Origin: Myxococcales bacterium
GTDB taxonomy: Bacteria; Myxococcota; Myxococcia; Myxococcales; JAKAPL01
Length of the DNA: 64,000 nt
Direction: 5' to 3'
Assembly (NCBI GenBank): GCA_021783235.1
Contig: JAJXUD010000008.1
Location: 24,951 to 88,950, forward strand
The position numbers and the translations under genes are program-made. The notes under the pieces are model-generated. The model was not told where the DNA came from. It made no database searches and saw only the letters and a list, made by a program, of their open reading frames with translations. Shown here one piece after another: positions 8,652 to 18,746 of this stretch; position 1 is the first letter of the stretch, and each line of letters opens with the position of its first letter.

Positions 8652-9737
8652 TCAGGCCCGCTCGGTCGGGTCGCGCACGACCTCTGCGGCGGCGGCCAGC
8701 CTCTCGAGGAGCGCCACGCTCTCGGGGCGTCGCAGGCGGGACGGTTCGAAGGGCGTGGGAGCGGCCGCCCAGCGGCGCCGCAGCTTTTCGACGCGGTTCG
8801 CTGCCTCGAATAGCCGGTCCTTGATTCGATCGTCCTGCTCGGCGGCGCGCCGCAGGGCGTCGATCGCCTCCACCTGGCGATCGGCCCGGTGGCAGACGAG
8901 GAGGAGGTCGCAGCCGGCGAGCACCGCCTGCACGGCGGCCTCCCCCACTGGCCAGCGCTCGGCGATGGCTCCCATTTCGAGGTCGTCGGAGACGAGCACG
9001 CCCTGGAAGCCGATCTCCTCTCGGAGGAGCCCGAGCGCCTTGGACGAGAGCGTCGCGGGGAGGGCTGGGTCGAGCGCCTCGAAGACGACGTGGGCCGTCA
9101 TCATGCTCGCCACCCCGGCGCGCGCCAGCGCCTGGAACGGCGGCAGCTCGACCTCTCGCAGCCGCGCGAGGTCGTGCGGCAATCGCGGCAGCGTCTCGTG
9201 CGAGTCCTGCGTCGTGTCGCCGTGCCCGGGAAAGTGTTTGGCGCAGGCGGCGACCCCAGCCGACTGGATGCCGCGCGCCATCGCGGCGCCGAGCTTTCCG
9301 CAGAGCGCGGCTCGCCGGCCGAAGCTGCGGTCGCCGATGACCGGGTTCAGTGGGTTCGAGTCGACATCGACGACCGGCGCGAAGTCGAGGTCGAAGCCGA
9401 CGGCCCTGCACTCCTCGCCGAGAATCCGCCCGATCGCCTCGGCCAGGGCCGCGTCGCCCCCGGCGCCGACCTGCCGCATGGGTGGCACGCGCGTGAAGCC
9501 CTCGCGCAGCCGCGCCACGCGGCCTCCCTCCTGATCCAGGCAGAGGAGAAACGGCCGCGCCGCCCGAGTCTTGAGCTCCGCGGTGAGAGAGGCGATCTCG
9601 GCGGGCTCCCCGATGTTCGATTTGAAGAAGATGGCCCCGGAGATGCCGCGGTCGACGAGCGCCCCCGTCTCCGCGGGAACCTCCTGTCCGGGAAAGCCGA
9701 CGACCAAGAGCGAGGCTGCCAGGCGATCGAGATCCAT
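8652..9737 (-). CDS. nagZ: Beta-N-acetylhexosaminidase (GH3)
   Basis: Releases GlcNAc from anhydro-muropeptides or related cell-wall fragments during peptidoglycan recycling. 361 residues, GH3 TIM barrel. Visible motifs are CLDQEGGRVARL, KHFPGHGDTTQDSH (catalytic His of the NagZ flexible loop) and LVSDDLEMGAI (nucleophile Asp). The C-terminal tail is longer than in the minimal enterobacterial enzyme. No signal peptide, so cytoplasmic. It starts 9 nt after the BatA-like gene ends, with AAGGGA ahead of the ATG, so it is probably the last gene of the MoxR-VWA operon, linking that module to the cell wall. Confidence 0.9.
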   Translation of the reverse strand: MDLDRLAASLLVVGFPGQEVPAETGALVDRGISGAIFFKSNIGEPAEIASLTAELKTRAARPFLLCLDQEGGRVARLREGFTRVPPMRQVGAGGDAALAEAIGRILGEECRAVGFDLDFAPVVDVDSNPLNPVIGDRSFGRRAALCGKLGAAMARGIQSAGVAACAKHFPGHGDTTQDSHETLPRLPHDLARLREVELPPFQALARAGVASMMTAHVVFEALDPALPATLSSKALGLLREEIGFQGVLVSDDLEMGAIAERWPVGEAAVQAVLAGCDLLLVCHRADRQVEAIDALRRAAEQDDRIKDRLFEAANRVEKLRRRWAAAPTPFEPSRLRRPESVALLERLAAAAEVVRDPTERA

Positions 9738-9746
9738 GGGGTCCCT

Positions 9747-11876
9747 TCAGCGCAGGAGGATGCCTTCGAGGAGGAAAGCAACAGCGACCACTTCGAGCAA
9801 GCTCGTCCAGAGTGGTACGTCGCGGTGCCCCGGGTCCCCCTCGACGATCCCAGGGGGCGGCGAGATGCCGAGGCGCGCCTCGATCTCGCCGGGCGCGAGC
9901 CGGCGGGTATCGCTCTCGCGCGGATCGAAGGCGGCGGCGAAAGCGAGCGGCGGGGCGTCCTCGACCTTCCCGTCGGCCTTGGCGCGGATTCGCCAGACGC
10001 CCGCCTCGGGCACGGCGGAGAGCCCGATGCCCCCGGAGGGGAGCCGGACCAACGGCTGCTCCTTGCCCGACGGACTCGTGGCGGAGACGGGAGTCATGCC
10101 CGGTGGTGAGCTCAGCTCGTGGGACCGACCCACGAGCGTGACGCCCTCGATGCGCCCCTCGCCCGATCGCGAGAGCTCACGGGCGATCTCCTGCATCATC
10201 GGCACGAAGCTCGTTCGGATGGGCCAGTCGCTCCACTCCCGGGCAACGCTCGAGGTGAAGAGAAAGACGCGCCCCTTCCCCTCCTCCGCCTCGACGAGGG
10301 CGGGGGCGCCGTCCTCGTAGGAGGCCAGCACGCGAGCCGGCCGCCCCGACGGCTCGACGAGCACGTAGCGGTAGATCCGGACGTCCGTGAGCCCAGCCCC
10401 GGCGGTTCCGGAAAAGGGTGCGAAGAGGGGCGATGCCGCGTCCACGCGTGAGAAATGGGCAGGCGTCTCATCGGTGAGGCCGTTCTCCTCGCCGCTCGCC
10501 TCCCCGCGTGACAGGTGGGGCGGAGGGGCCGCCGTCTTGATCACCCGGGGAGTCATCGGGAGGAGCTCCCCCAGGCTCTGGCCGAGAGCCTCGGGATCGA
10601 TTCGATCGCCCATGGAAACGAAGAGCCCGCCGCCGCCCCGGACGAATCGGCTCAAGGCCGCCGCGACCTCGGGTCGAAGCGCGCGGACGTTCAGGATGAA
10701 GACCGCGTCGGCCAGGTCGAAGTCCGAAGGGGTCAAGGCGTCGGGATCGATCGTGCGCGTGCCAATGCCGCTTCCGCCGGCCTCGAGCGCGGTCGCGAGG
10801 AAGTAGGCCTCGTCGTCAAACCGCAGCGGCGACGGCGCGCCGTCGACGAGCAAGGCGTGGCTCCTACGGGGCACGTCGAGCACGAAGGCGCGCGCATCGT
10901 CGTCCGAGAGGTCATCCGGGGAGAGGGCTACCTCTCCGACGGAGATCTGGCCTGGCGGAAAGCTCGCGGCGAGCGATTTGCGGATGGCGCCCTCGGCTGG
11001 AAGGTCACAGAAGCCGCGGGCGAGGACCTGCCCTGCCGACCGGAGCGAGACGTCGACGTTCCGAGCGGGGGCGTCCGAGAAGCTCCGGACGGTGAAGTCG
11101 AACCGGTACGCGTGGTCGCCCACCTCGGGGGCCCGGCGAATCGACAGATCGGTGATCGCCCGGTTCGGCAGCTTCGCGCGCGCGGCGTCGACGACCTCGA
11201 TCTCTGGGCGCAGGGCGCCGTGGGCCGTCTGGACGGTCGGGGGCGGGCGGGAGAGGTCCCAGTCCGCCCCGGTGCCGTCCGTGAAGACGACGATTCGCCG
11301 GCGCGGGAGCTGTGAGCCGGCGAGCGCGCCGGCGGCCTGGGCCGCGCAGGAGGAGAGGTCGCCCGGCTCTTCCGATGGCCGCAGCCGGTCGAGCAGCTCG
11401 CGGGCCCCGGAGTGGTCGAAGCTCGGGACTGGAGGCGCGGGCTCGCGCGGCGCGCAGAGCGACACCGAGACGGAGTCCTCGGCCGAGAGGTCGGCGAGCC
11501 TCGCCCGGGCCAGCCGTCGCGCCCGCTCGAAGAGCGACGATCCCGACAGCCGGTAGCGCATCGACCCGGATCCATCGATCACCAGCACCGTCGCGGCGGG
11601 CCCCCTCGTCGCCAGGGCGCCGGGGCCGCTTCCGGCGCGCGCGAAATGTGGGCGAGCGAGCGCCAGCGGCAGCGCGACGAGTGCGATCATCCGGAGGGCG
11701 AGCAAGAGCAATCGCTTGAGTCGCAGCCGCCGCGCGTTCGAGCGTCTGGAGCGCAGCAGAAAGTCGAGCGCCGCGAACGGCTGCGATCGTGCCCGCCGCC
11801 GGTCGATGAGATGGACGACGATCGGAAGCGCGCCGGCCAATGCTCCGAGCGCGAGGAGTGGGTGAGCGAAGCTCAC
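9747..11876 (-). CDS. BatA-domain / VWA-domain membrane protein
   Basis: 709 residues. The N-terminus matches the aerotolerance-regulator (BatA) domain: a membrane helix, the HLIDRRRARSQPFAALDFL segment, then a second helix (about 55-75). Next is a von Willebrand factor A domain with MIDAS sequence DGSGS. A large central region resembles the glutamine-amidotransferase-like fold found in similar proteins, and a final transmembrane helix sits at about 688-705. The gene overlaps the end of the DUF58 gene by 4 nt (ATGA). MoxR AAA+ ATPases act on VWA partners as chaperone-like pairs, so this is the likely membrane partner of the MoxR at 12839-13885. The substrate is unknown. Confidence 0.85.
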   Translation of the reverse strand: MSFAHPLLALGALAGALPIVVHLIDRRRARSQPFAALDFLLRSRRSNARRLRLKRLLLLALRMIALVALPLALARPHFARAGSGPGALATRGPAATVLVIDGSGSMRYRLSGSSLFERARRLARARLADLSAEDSVSVSLCAPREPAPPVPSFDHSGARELLDRLRPSEEPGDLSSCAAQAAGALAGSQLPRRRIVVFTDGTGADWDLSRPPPTVQTAHGALRPEIEVVDAARAKLPNRAITDLSIRRAPEVGDHAYRFDFTVRSFSDAPARNVDVSLRSAGQVLARGFCDLPAEGAIRKSLAASFPPGQISVGEVALSPDDLSDDDARAFVLDVPRRSHALLVDGAPSPLRFDDEAYFLATALEAGGSGIGTRTIDPDALTPSDFDLADAVFILNVRALRPEVAAALSRFVRGGGGLFVSMGDRIDPEALGQSLGELLPMTPRVIKTAAPPPHLSRGEASGEENGLTDETPAHFSRVDAASPLFAPFSGTAGAGLTDVRIYRYVLVEPSGRPARVLASYEDGAPALVEAEEGKGRVFLFTSSVAREWSDWPIRTSFVPMMQEIARELSRSGEGRIEGVTLVGRSHELSSPPGMTPVSATSPSGKEQPLVRLPSGGIGLSAVPEAGVWRIRAKADGKVEDAPPLAFAAAFDPRESDTRRLAPGEIEARLGISPPPGIVEGDPGHRDVPLWTSLLEVVAVAFLLEGILLR

Positions 11877-12835
11877 GGCAGCCCCGCGCCCCGCCTGCCG
11901 CGCCGGGCGAGAAAGCGCACGAGGCCCCGATCGAGCGGCTCGTCGGTGCGGAGCAACTCGTGGTCGCAGTCGCGCTCGCGGCAGAGCGTGCGGGTGTGTG
12001 CGAGGAAGGTGCTCATCTCCGCGAGGTAGCCGTCGCGCAGCTCGAGAGGGTTCGCCTCGAGCCGTCGGTCGTCCTCCATGCCGAGAAAGAGAGTGGGGTC
12101 CTCGAAGGGGAAGTCGAGCTCGTGGGCGTCGAGGATCTGGAACACGGAGAGCTGGATCGAGAGCGCCCGAAGCTGGAGCAGCTCTCTCAGGCCGGGCTGC
12201 TCCCCGGGCTCCGGAGATGACTCGAAGAGGTCCGAGAAGAGGAGGACGAGCGCCCGTCGCCCCGCCTTCTCGGCCAGCAGCCGGGCGGCGGCGCCGAGGT
12301 TCGTCGGGCCGTCCGGCCTCGCCGCGGAGAGCCGCTCGACGATGGCCTTGGCATGGGCCGGGGAGGAGTGGGGCGGCAGGAGCTCGACGCGGCCGCCTTG
12401 CAGGAGGCAGAGGCCGACCTGGTCCTGCTGGCGGACGAGGAGCAGCGCGAGGGCGGCCGCGGCCGTCGTCGCCACCTCGAGCTTGCTCATCGGACCGCTG
12501 CCGTACCCCATGGATGCCGAGGCGTCGACCACGAGGTAGGCCCGCAGGTTGGTCTCGTGCTCGAAGCGTTTGATGTAGTAGCGATCGAACTTCCCGTAAG
12601 CCTTCCAGTCGATGTGCCGGATCTCGTCGCCCGGGGTGTACTCCTTGTGCTCGGCGAACTCGACCGACTGGCCCTGGTGGGGCGATTTGTGAAGGCCGGA
12701 GAGCAGCCCCTCGACGACTGCCCGCGCCCGAAGGTGGAGGCCGGCAATCCGGGCGAGCAGCTCAGGGTCGAGTGCCGAACGGGCGCCACCGGAGGAAGGG
12801 GCCCCGGGGCCGACCGCTGCCGATTCGTCGGCCAC
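11873..12835 (-). CDS. DUF58 family protein
   Basis: 320 residues, soluble, with a GTG start 3 nt after the moxR stop. It contains the DUF58 signature (EFAEHKEYTPGDEIRHIDW, then a VWA-like part LVVDASASMGYG). DUF58 proteins almost always accompany MoxR ATPases. E. coli and actinobacterial relatives link them to envelope or stress functions, but no biochemical activity is established. Translational coupling on both sides (3 nt gap upstream, ATGA overlap downstream) shows strict co-expression. Confidence 0.9.
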   Translation of the reverse strand: MADESAAVGPGAPSSGGARSALDPELLARIAGLHLRARAVVEGLLSGLHKSPHQGQSVEFAEHKEYTPGDEIRHIDWKAYGKFDRYYIKRFEHETNLRAYLVVDASASMGYGSGPMSKLEVATTAAAALALLLVRQQDQVGLCLLQGGRVELLPPHSSPAHAKAIVERLSAARPDGPTNLGAAARLLAEKAGRRALVLLFSDLFESSPEPGEQPGLRELLQLRALSIQLSVFQILDAHELDFPFEDPTLFLGMEDDRRLEANPLELRDGYLAEMSTFLAHTRTLCRERDCDHELLRTDEPLDRGLVRFLARRGRRGAGLP

Positions 12836-12838
12836 CCG

Positions 12839-13885
12839 TCAGCTCCGCACGACCTCGAGCAGCCTGTCGACGATGGCGGCCCCGTCGAGCCCCTCGGCCT
12901 CGGCGTGAAAGTTCGGGATGAGGCGGTGGCGAAGGACCGGCCGCGCCAGGGCTCGAACGTCCTCGATCTCGGCGGCGAAGCGGCCGTCCAGGATCGCGCG
13001 CGCCTTGGCCGCGAGGACGAGGTACTGCGACGCCCGGGGGCCCGCACCCCAGGACAGATAGCGGTCGACGAAGTCGGGAGCCCCGGGGCTCTTCGGGCGG
13101 GAGCGGCGGACGAGCTCGACGGCGTGGCGGACGACGTGGTCCGCCACGGGCACCCGCAGGACGAGCGCCTGGAGCCGGAGAATCTCGGCCGGTGTCAGCA
13201 CCGGGGCGACGTCGCGCGCCGCTCCGCCGGTGGTGGTCCGGACGATCTGAAGCTCCTCGTCGGCGGATGGGTAGCCCACGTCGACGAGGAACATGAAGCG
13301 ATCGAGCTGGGCTTCCGGGAGCGGGTAGGTCCCCTCCTGCTCGATCGGGTTCTGCGTCGCGAACACGAGGAACGGCTGCTCGAGGGGATAGGTCCGCCCC
13401 CCCGCGGTGACGCGCCCCTCGGCCATCGCCTGCAGCAGGGCCGCCTGGGTCTTCGGCGGCGTGCGGTTGATCTCGTCGGCGAGGATCAGGTTCGCGAAGA
13501 GCGGGCCGGGAACGAAGCGAAACGTTCGCTTGCCGGTGGAGCGATCCTCTTCGAGAACATCGGTCCCGGTGATGTCCGACGGCATCAGGTCGGGGGTGAA
13601 CTGGACGCGGTTGAAGCGCAGGTCGAGGACGTCGGCGAGCGTCGAGATGAGGAGAGTCTTCGCGAGCCCCGGAACGCCGACGAAGAGGCAGTGGCCCCGC
13701 GAGAAGAGGCCCACGAGAAGGTGCTGGATGACCTCTCGCTGGCCCACCACGCGCTTGCCGATCTCCGCCTCGAGCCTCGCGCGCGCCTCGGCGAGCCCGC
13801 GGACCTGGGTGATGTCGTCCTCGGCGCTCGCTGGCCCGGAAGGGACGAGGGTCGCGCCGGCGCTGTTTCGGTCGAGCTCGGACAT
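12839..13885 (-). CDS. MoxR family AAA+ ATPase
   Basis: 348 residues. Walker A is GVPGLAKT, Walker B LILADEINR, with sensor and arginine-finger segments (ATQNPIEQEGTYPLPEAQLDRF). MoxR proteins act as chaperone-like unfoldases or maturation factors for VWA-containing partners, two of which follow in the same operon. The ATG at 13885 was chosen because a promoter (CTGACG, 17 nt, TACAAT) ends 9 nt before it. Longer in-frame starts up to 13966 lie inside or upstream of that promoter and give atypical sequence. Confidence 0.93.
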   Translation of the reverse strand: MSELDRNSAGATLVPSGPASAEDDITQVRGLAEARARLEAEIGKRVVGQREVIQHLLVGLFSRGHCLFVGVPGLAKTLLISTLADVLDLRFNRVQFTPDLMPSDITGTDVLEEDRSTGKRTFRFVPGPLFANLILADEINRTPPKTQAALLQAMAEGRVTAGGRTYPLEQPFLVFATQNPIEQEGTYPLPEAQLDRFMFLVDVGYPSADEELQIVRTTTGGAARDVAPVLTPAEILRLQALVLRVPVADHVVRHAVELVRRSRPKSPGAPDFVDRYLSWGAGPRASQYLVLAAKARAILDGRFAAEIEDVRALARPVLRHRLIPNFHAEAEGLDGAAIVDRLLEVVRS

Positions 13886-13894
13886 GGATGCTGG

Positions 13895-13923
13895 ATTGTA
13901 GCGATTGCGGCGCGGCCCGTCAG
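13895..13923 (-). promoter_or_regulatory. Promoter of the moxR-DUF58-BatA-nagZ operon
   Basis: On the minus strand CTGACG (13918-13923) and TACAAT (13895-13900) are separated by 17 nt. The -10 ends 9 nt before the moxR ATG and no Shine-Dalgarno lies between, so a leaderless transcript is predicted. Confidence 0.55.
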
Positions 13924-14063
13924 CCGCCATCGTGACTCCCGGGCGCTCCCTGGCTCGCTCGCCCATCGGCTGGGCTCACGGTGGGATGCGCTCCCTGAAC
14001 GGGCTGCCTCGAGAACGGGGCCCCTGGCTTCTCCGTGCTCAAAACCCGGCTGTCGCGGCCGCG

Positions 14064-15623
14064 CTAGTTCGCCTCGAGCACCGCCAGGATCTTCTGCTCC
14101 GCTCGCTCTCCCGCGACGTCTCCGCGACCTCGGTCCGCTGCCGCCAGGGCCGCATGAATGGTCGGATCGAACGGATCGACCTCGTTCGCCTCGAGCAGCT
14201 CCGAGCGCGCCTCGCGCCAGCGCTTTTGCGCCAGCAGGATCTCGCCGAGGTGCAAGTGGGTCTGGGCGATTTGGGGAAAGGGGACGAGCGACTGGCGCAA
14301 AATGCGCTCGGCGTCCGCGGCCTTCCCCGCCGCGACCAGCGCCAATGCGTAGACGTTCGAGAGGGGCGGCGAGCGGGCGCCCACGCGGGCCTCGGCCTTT
14401 CCGTACTCGACTATCGCCGCTGCCGTTCGCTTGCGCGCGTGAAGCAGCTCTCCGAGATGGGCGAAGCGGCGCGCGTCCGGGTCGTCGAGCTCGTCGAACT
14501 CGCCGTAGTCCGGCTCACCGGTCTTTCGGACGGCCTTCTCCTTCGCGCCGTCATCCGCCGAGGACCGGAAGCGGAGCTTCTCCGTCGTGAGCGGCAGCAC
14601 GCCCTCCGGCAGGGGCAGGGTCGCGAGGTAATTCTTCCAGCCGCGCTGGAAGTCCGCGAACGGCTCGCTCGTGACGTCGGCCACCGCCGCCTGGTCGCTC
14701 TCTCCCCCGCGCAGATCGTCGAGCAGCTTCTGCAGCCCCCGCCTCCCGCCGTGCCGGCGATAGAGGAACTCCACCGCGGTGAAGACCTCGGCGAAGGCGA
14801 GCGTCGCGTCCTCCTGGGTGGGCAGCAGCGCCATCGAGGGATGCATCTGCGCGAAGGTGATGAGGTCGTTCTTCTTGAGCCTCCGCGCGAGGAGCGCCGC
14901 GGCTGCCGGCGAGAGCGCGAGCCCCGCGTCGCCGCGCCAGCGGCTCTCCTCGAACTTGGCGATCCCCTCGTGGAGCCAGATGGGCACCGTGTCGTCGCTG
15001 CGACGGGTCACGAGGTAGTGGGTGAACTCGTGAGCCAGCGTGTCCTGCCACGCGTAGCCGGTCACGAGGGCGCGTGGGCTCGTCACCATGAGCTTGTCGA
15101 ACTTGCAGAGCGCAATCGTGCCGCTTGCCTCGATCTCCTTCTCGGTCAACGGCGAGAGGCGCGACAGCGCCGCCGGGTCGCGCAAGATCTCGACCCGGAC
15201 CTTCTCCTTGGGGAAGAAGCCGATGTCCTGACCGATTCGCTCGTAGGCGAGCTCGAGCGTGTCCAGCGCGTACCCGGCGAGGATCTCGTCCTTCCCCTTG
15301 GGGAACCGAAGGACGAAGTGGGCGCTCTGGCGCTCGTCGTAGCTCCCGACCTCCTCGAGCGTCGCTCGGGCGAGCTTTCCGAACTGCGAGCGCTCATCCA
15401 GCAGGGCCACGGCACCGGCGTAGTCCCCCTCGTAGAAGCGGACGCGGCCGAGCAGTTCGTCGGTGGCCTCGTTCTTTCCGAAGCCGGCAATCAGCTCTTC
15501 CGCCAGCTTCCGGGCAGCGGAAACGTTCCAGCGCTCCAGCGCCGATTGGGCCCTCTCGAACTCGGCCTTCGGGTCGGAAGTCCCGGAACCGGCGAGCGCC
15601 ACGAGAAGGAGCGAGGCGATCAC
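14064..15623 (-). CDS. Secreted peptidase-MA-like protein with TPR repeats
   Basis: 519 residues with a short signal peptide (MIASLLLVALAGSG). N-terminal helical repeats are followed by a gluzincin domain: AHEFTHYLV supplies HExxH and WLHEGIAKFEE the downstream Glu ligand, as in peptidase-MA-like families. C-terminal TPR-like repeats (about 380-519) suggest protein-protein contacts. It overlaps the upstream DUF4175 gene by 4 nt and precedes moxR by about 180 nt. Context suggests a periplasmic protease or scaffold acting with the MoxR-VWA membrane module; this is inference. Confidence 0.82.
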   Translation of the reverse strand: MIASLLLVALAGSGTSDPKAEFERAQSALERWNVSAARKLAEELIAGFGKNEATDELLGRVRFYEGDYAGAVALLDERSQFGKLARATLEEVGSYDERQSAHFVLRFPKGKDEILAGYALDTLELAYERIGQDIGFFPKEKVRVEILRDPAALSRLSPLTEKEIEASGTIALCKFDKLMVTSPRALVTGYAWQDTLAHEFTHYLVTRRSDDTVPIWLHEGIAKFEESRWRGDAGLALSPAAAALLARRLKKNDLITFAQMHPSMALLPTQEDATLAFAEVFTAVEFLYRRHGGRRGLQKLLDDLRGGESDQAAVADVTSEPFADFQRGWKNYLATLPLPEGVLPLTTEKLRFRSSADDGAKEKAVRKTGEPDYGEFDELDDPDARRFAHLGELLHARKRTAAAIVEYGKAEARVGARSPPLSNVYALALVAAGKAADAERILRQSLVPFPQIAQTHLHLGEILLAQKRWREARSELLEANEVDPFDPTIHAALAAADRGRGDVAGERAEQKILAVLEAN

Positions 15624-18600
15624 CGGACAATCTCCTGGTAGTACTTCTTCACCTGGTCCTCGTACTGCGGCGGCGCCTTCTGCTTCATCGCGTCGAGGAC
15701 GTCTTGCCGGAACTCGGGCGGCACCCGGTATTGGTCAGCGCCGGGAATGACCACCTTCTCGCGATCCTCCGCCCCCTCCCCGCCCTCGCCATCGGGGCTC
15801 TCTTCCCCTGGTCCGGAGCTCGCGAAGGGCATGGGGAAGCCGCCGCCGCCGCTCGCTCCCTTCTGCCCCTGATCGAGCGAACGGCGCAGCGAATCGAGCT
15901 GCCGCAGCGCCCCCTGCTCCGACTCGCTCGCCTTGCCTGGCTGCCGGGCGGCGAGGCTTCGCTGCGCCTGCCCCATCTGAGAGCCCGCCTCCTCGAGCTG
16001 CTGTCGGGCGGACGGATCGAAGATCGGGGCCTGGTCCTGGAGCTTCCTGATCTCCTGCCGGACTTGCCCGAGTTGGCCCTGTAGCGTCTGCTGCCGCTTG
16101 GAAAGCTCCTCGAGCTTCCGCTGGTCTGACGGCGACAGGAGCTGGTCGTCCTTCGGGAAGAGCTTCTCGATCTGATCGCGCACCCCCTCCAGCAGCGCCC
16201 GGGCCTCGCCCAGCCGGTGGCCGGCCAGGTCGAGCGCGGGGGGAGAGGAACCGCCGGGACTTGCGCCGAGCGCGCCGTCGGCGGCGAGCTGCTGTTCGCG
16301 CGAGATCTGTGCTTCGGCGCCCCGGGACGACTGGGCCGCCTGCCGCGCGCTGCGGAGCGCCTGGTCGAGGTCGTGGGAGCCGAGGGCCCGGTCGAGGTCC
16401 TGGGTCTTCTCCTTCGCGGTCCCGAGAGGGTCCTCCCCGAACAGGCCGGGGGGTAGGATGGCCTCTGGTACGGCGCCGAGCGCGGCCTTCGCCTTCGCCA
16501 CGTCCCCACGCAGCCTCTCGATCCGCTTCGCGGAGGCCGGTGCTTGCGCCTCGGCGGCTTTCCGGTAGCGGCTTCGGATCGCCTCGGTCTTCGAGGCGAC
16601 CTGCTTCTCGTCGTCCGCCAGGTGGCCGAGATCGCGCTGCAAGTCGCGGACCTGCCGCGCCAGCTCCGGGTAGCGCTCTCCGGGCCGCCCGACGCCCCGG
16701 CTGAGTTGACGCTCCATCTGATCCAGGGCGCTGCCGAGTTCGTCGAGCTGCTTCTGCGCGGAATCGACGTCCCCTCGGGCGAGGGCCTTCTCGACGCCCT
16801 TCAGCCCCGTCGCGACGTCCTGGTTCTTCTGGAGGCGCGCCAACGCCTCCTGGTTCAGGTGCTCGTCGGAGAGTCCCTTCGCGAGCTCCGACATCCGGCT
16901 CATCAGCTCCGCGACGCGCTCCTCGAGCCTTGCGAGCTCGGCCTGGACGCGGGCCCTCAACTCTGCGGTCGGGGCCCGGCGGTAACGCTCCATCAGCTCC
17001 GAGAGCTCCCGCCGGCGCGACTGAAGCTCCTTGCTCAGCGAGACGAGGTCGAGCATCGTCTGCCGGTCGAGCAGCGCCTCCAAGTAGAGAACGTCCCGCT
17101 CGAGTCCGGCAATCTCGTCGTCGAGGGCCGCTTCGAAGGGGCGCGCCGCGCGAGCCCCGAATCGGCGAAACGAATGTAGGCCGAAGCCGCGGGCGTCCGA
17201 GGTCGCCGAGGCGCGCGCCCGCTCGGAGCGCGAGACGTTGGAGATCGCCCGGGCAATCGCCAACGGCGCCGCTCGGTCCTTGCGCAGGAGCCGGGCGCCC
17301 CTCTCCATGTCGTCGCAGAGCGCGAGGGCCCGGGCGTCGCTGGCGTCTCCCCCGGAAGTCTCGAGCTGCCCCGACCCGTCTCGGGCGCTCTGTTCATCGA
17401 TGCGATCGGCGAGCACGAGGATGAGCCGGTTCCAGAGGGCCCGTGCCTGGGCGAGCGCCTCCCGGTGATGTTCGGCTTCCGAGAAGATCGAGAGCGTCTG
17501 GGCTCGGGCGCGACCCGACTTTGGGCCCGACACCGCGTCGTTGTCCACGGCCTCGATTGAATAGGTGACCCGGTCTCCAGGCGAGAGGTGCAGCCTGCCG
17601 AGGTCGAGGAGCGCGTCGCCCGCGATGCGCCGGGGCGCGTCGTCGGGCCGGCGCAGCGACACCCGTTCCTCCTTCGGATCTCCCGGGGCATGGAAGAGGA
17701 GTGCGATCTCCGAGAGGCCATAGTCGTCGCTGGCGTCGTAGTGGATGGTCACCACCTCGTGGGCATCCACCTCGATCCGATCCTTGGGGGCCGAGATCGT
17801 CACCTGGGGCGGCGCGTCGACGTCGATCGAGATTGGTACCGCGGGGCCTTCGGCCACCGTCCGGCCCCGAGCGTCGAGGAAGCGGAAGAAGTAGCCGCCC
17901 GCCCGGCTCACGAGGAACGCTCCGGATAGCTCGCGCGTTCCCGAGAGAGTCAGCGGGACCGTCGTTCCGTTGACCACGACGACGGCGCTGCGTACGTCTC
18001 GGTCGGCGCGCGTCCGCAGCCGGACCTCGGTCCCGGCGGGGGCCGACACCTCGCCGTTCGTGCCGGCGATTGCGCGGGGGGGGAGGTGGGTGTGGGCGGG
18101 ATAGAGCAGCGTCAGCTCGACGTCCCCCGTGATCGGCTCGCGGCTCGCCGAAACCCTCGCCGCCGTCGGCGGCCGCGCCAGCGCGGCGAAGCCGTCTCGC
18201 AGCCGGGCCGGGCCTGCCACGGCGAGAACCAGATCGAGCAGCGCGACGGCGATGCCCAGGAGGGCGAGAAGCGCCGCCCCGCGACCTGGGAGGAGCCGCC
18301 CGAGATTCAGCGAGCCGGCCCGCTCGGCGGCCCAGCTGGCGTGCGCCTCGACCAGCGAGGGAGAGAACCCATCGCCTCCTGCGCCGCGCAGTTCGATTGC
18401 CGAGCGGAGGACCGAGCGCGTCGTCGGATCCTCGACCCGCAGCGCCGCCGCGAGCTCCAGGGCCGCCTCGCGGCGCTTCAGCGCGACGAACGCCGCTGCG
18501 GCGAGCGCGATGCCACCGGCCCCAGAGAGCGCCACGGCGCGTCGGAGAGAGTTGGGAGAGCCGAAGGCGCCGGTGGCGAACGCGAGCAGCCAGAGCGCCG

Positions 18601-18736
18601 AGAGCCCCGTCGCCACGCCGAAGGCAGCCTGGGCGCGGAGCCGGCGTCGGCGACGCAGGCCCCGGTCGACGAGCCGCTCCAAAACGATCGATTGCGACGA
18701 AAAACCGGCGGTCGAGGCTGGAACCGAGCTGGGCAT
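15620..18736 (-). CDS. DUF4175-type large membrane protein
   Basis: About 1038 residues. Two or three membrane helices lie in the first 180 residues, followed by a beta-rich periplasmic part (about 190-400; VTYSIEAVDNDAVSGPKSG) and a very long Gln/Leu/Arg-rich helical, coiled-coil region (about 480-960). The end is acidic and Gly-rich, with a final QVKKYYQEIVR. This matches DUF4175 proteins, which often sit beside MoxR/VWA genes. ATG at 18736 is favoured because TGCTATGGT ends 10 nt before it; ATG at 18751 (five residues longer) overlaps that box. The stop overlaps the next gene's start (ATGA). Confidence 0.82.
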   Translation of the reverse strand: MPSSVPASTAGFSSQSIVLERLVDRGLRRRRRLRAQAAFGVATGLSALWLLAFATGAFGSPNSLRRAVALSGAGGIALAAAAFVALKRREAALELAAALRVEDPTTRSVLRSAIELRGAGGDGFSPSLVEAHASWAAERAGSLNLGRLLPGRGAALLALLGIAVALLDLVLAVAGPARLRDGFAALARPPTAARVSASREPITGDVELTLLYPAHTHLPPRAIAGTNGEVSAPAGTEVRLRTRADRDVRSAVVVVNGTTVPLTLSGTRELSGAFLVSRAGGYFFRFLDARGRTVAEGPAVPISIDVDAPPQVTISAPKDRIEVDAHEVVTIHYDASDDYGLSEIALLFHAPGDPKEERVSLRRPDDAPRRIAGDALLDLGRLHLSPGDRVTYSIEAVDNDAVSGPKSGRARAQTLSIFSEAEHHREALAQARALWNRLILVLADRIDEQSARDGSGQLETSGGDASDARALALCDDMERGARLLRKDRAAPLAIARAISNVSRSERARASATSDARGFGLHSFRRFGARAARPFEAALDDEIAGLERDVLYLEALLDRQTMLDLVSLSKELQSRRRELSELMERYRRAPTAELRARVQAELARLEERVAELMSRMSELAKGLSDEHLNQEALARLQKNQDVATGLKGVEKALARGDVDSAQKQLDELGSALDQMERQLSRGVGRPGERYPELARQVRDLQRDLGHLADDEKQVASKTEAIRSRYRKAAEAQAPASAKRIERLRGDVAKAKAALGAVPEAILPPGLFGEDPLGTAKEKTQDLDRALGSHDLDQALRSARQAAQSSRGAEAQISREQQLAADGALGASPGGSSPPALDLAGHRLGEARALLEGVRDQIEKLFPKDDQLLSPSDQRKLEELSKRQQTLQGQLGQVRQEIRKLQDQAPIFDPSARQQLEEAGSQMGQAQRSLAARQPGKASESEQGALRQLDSLRRSLDQGQKGASGGGGFPMPFASSGPGEESPDGEGGEGAEDREKVVIPGADQYRVPPEFRQDVLDAMKQKAPPQYEDQVKKYYQEIVR

Positions 18737-18746
18737 CGGGGGCACC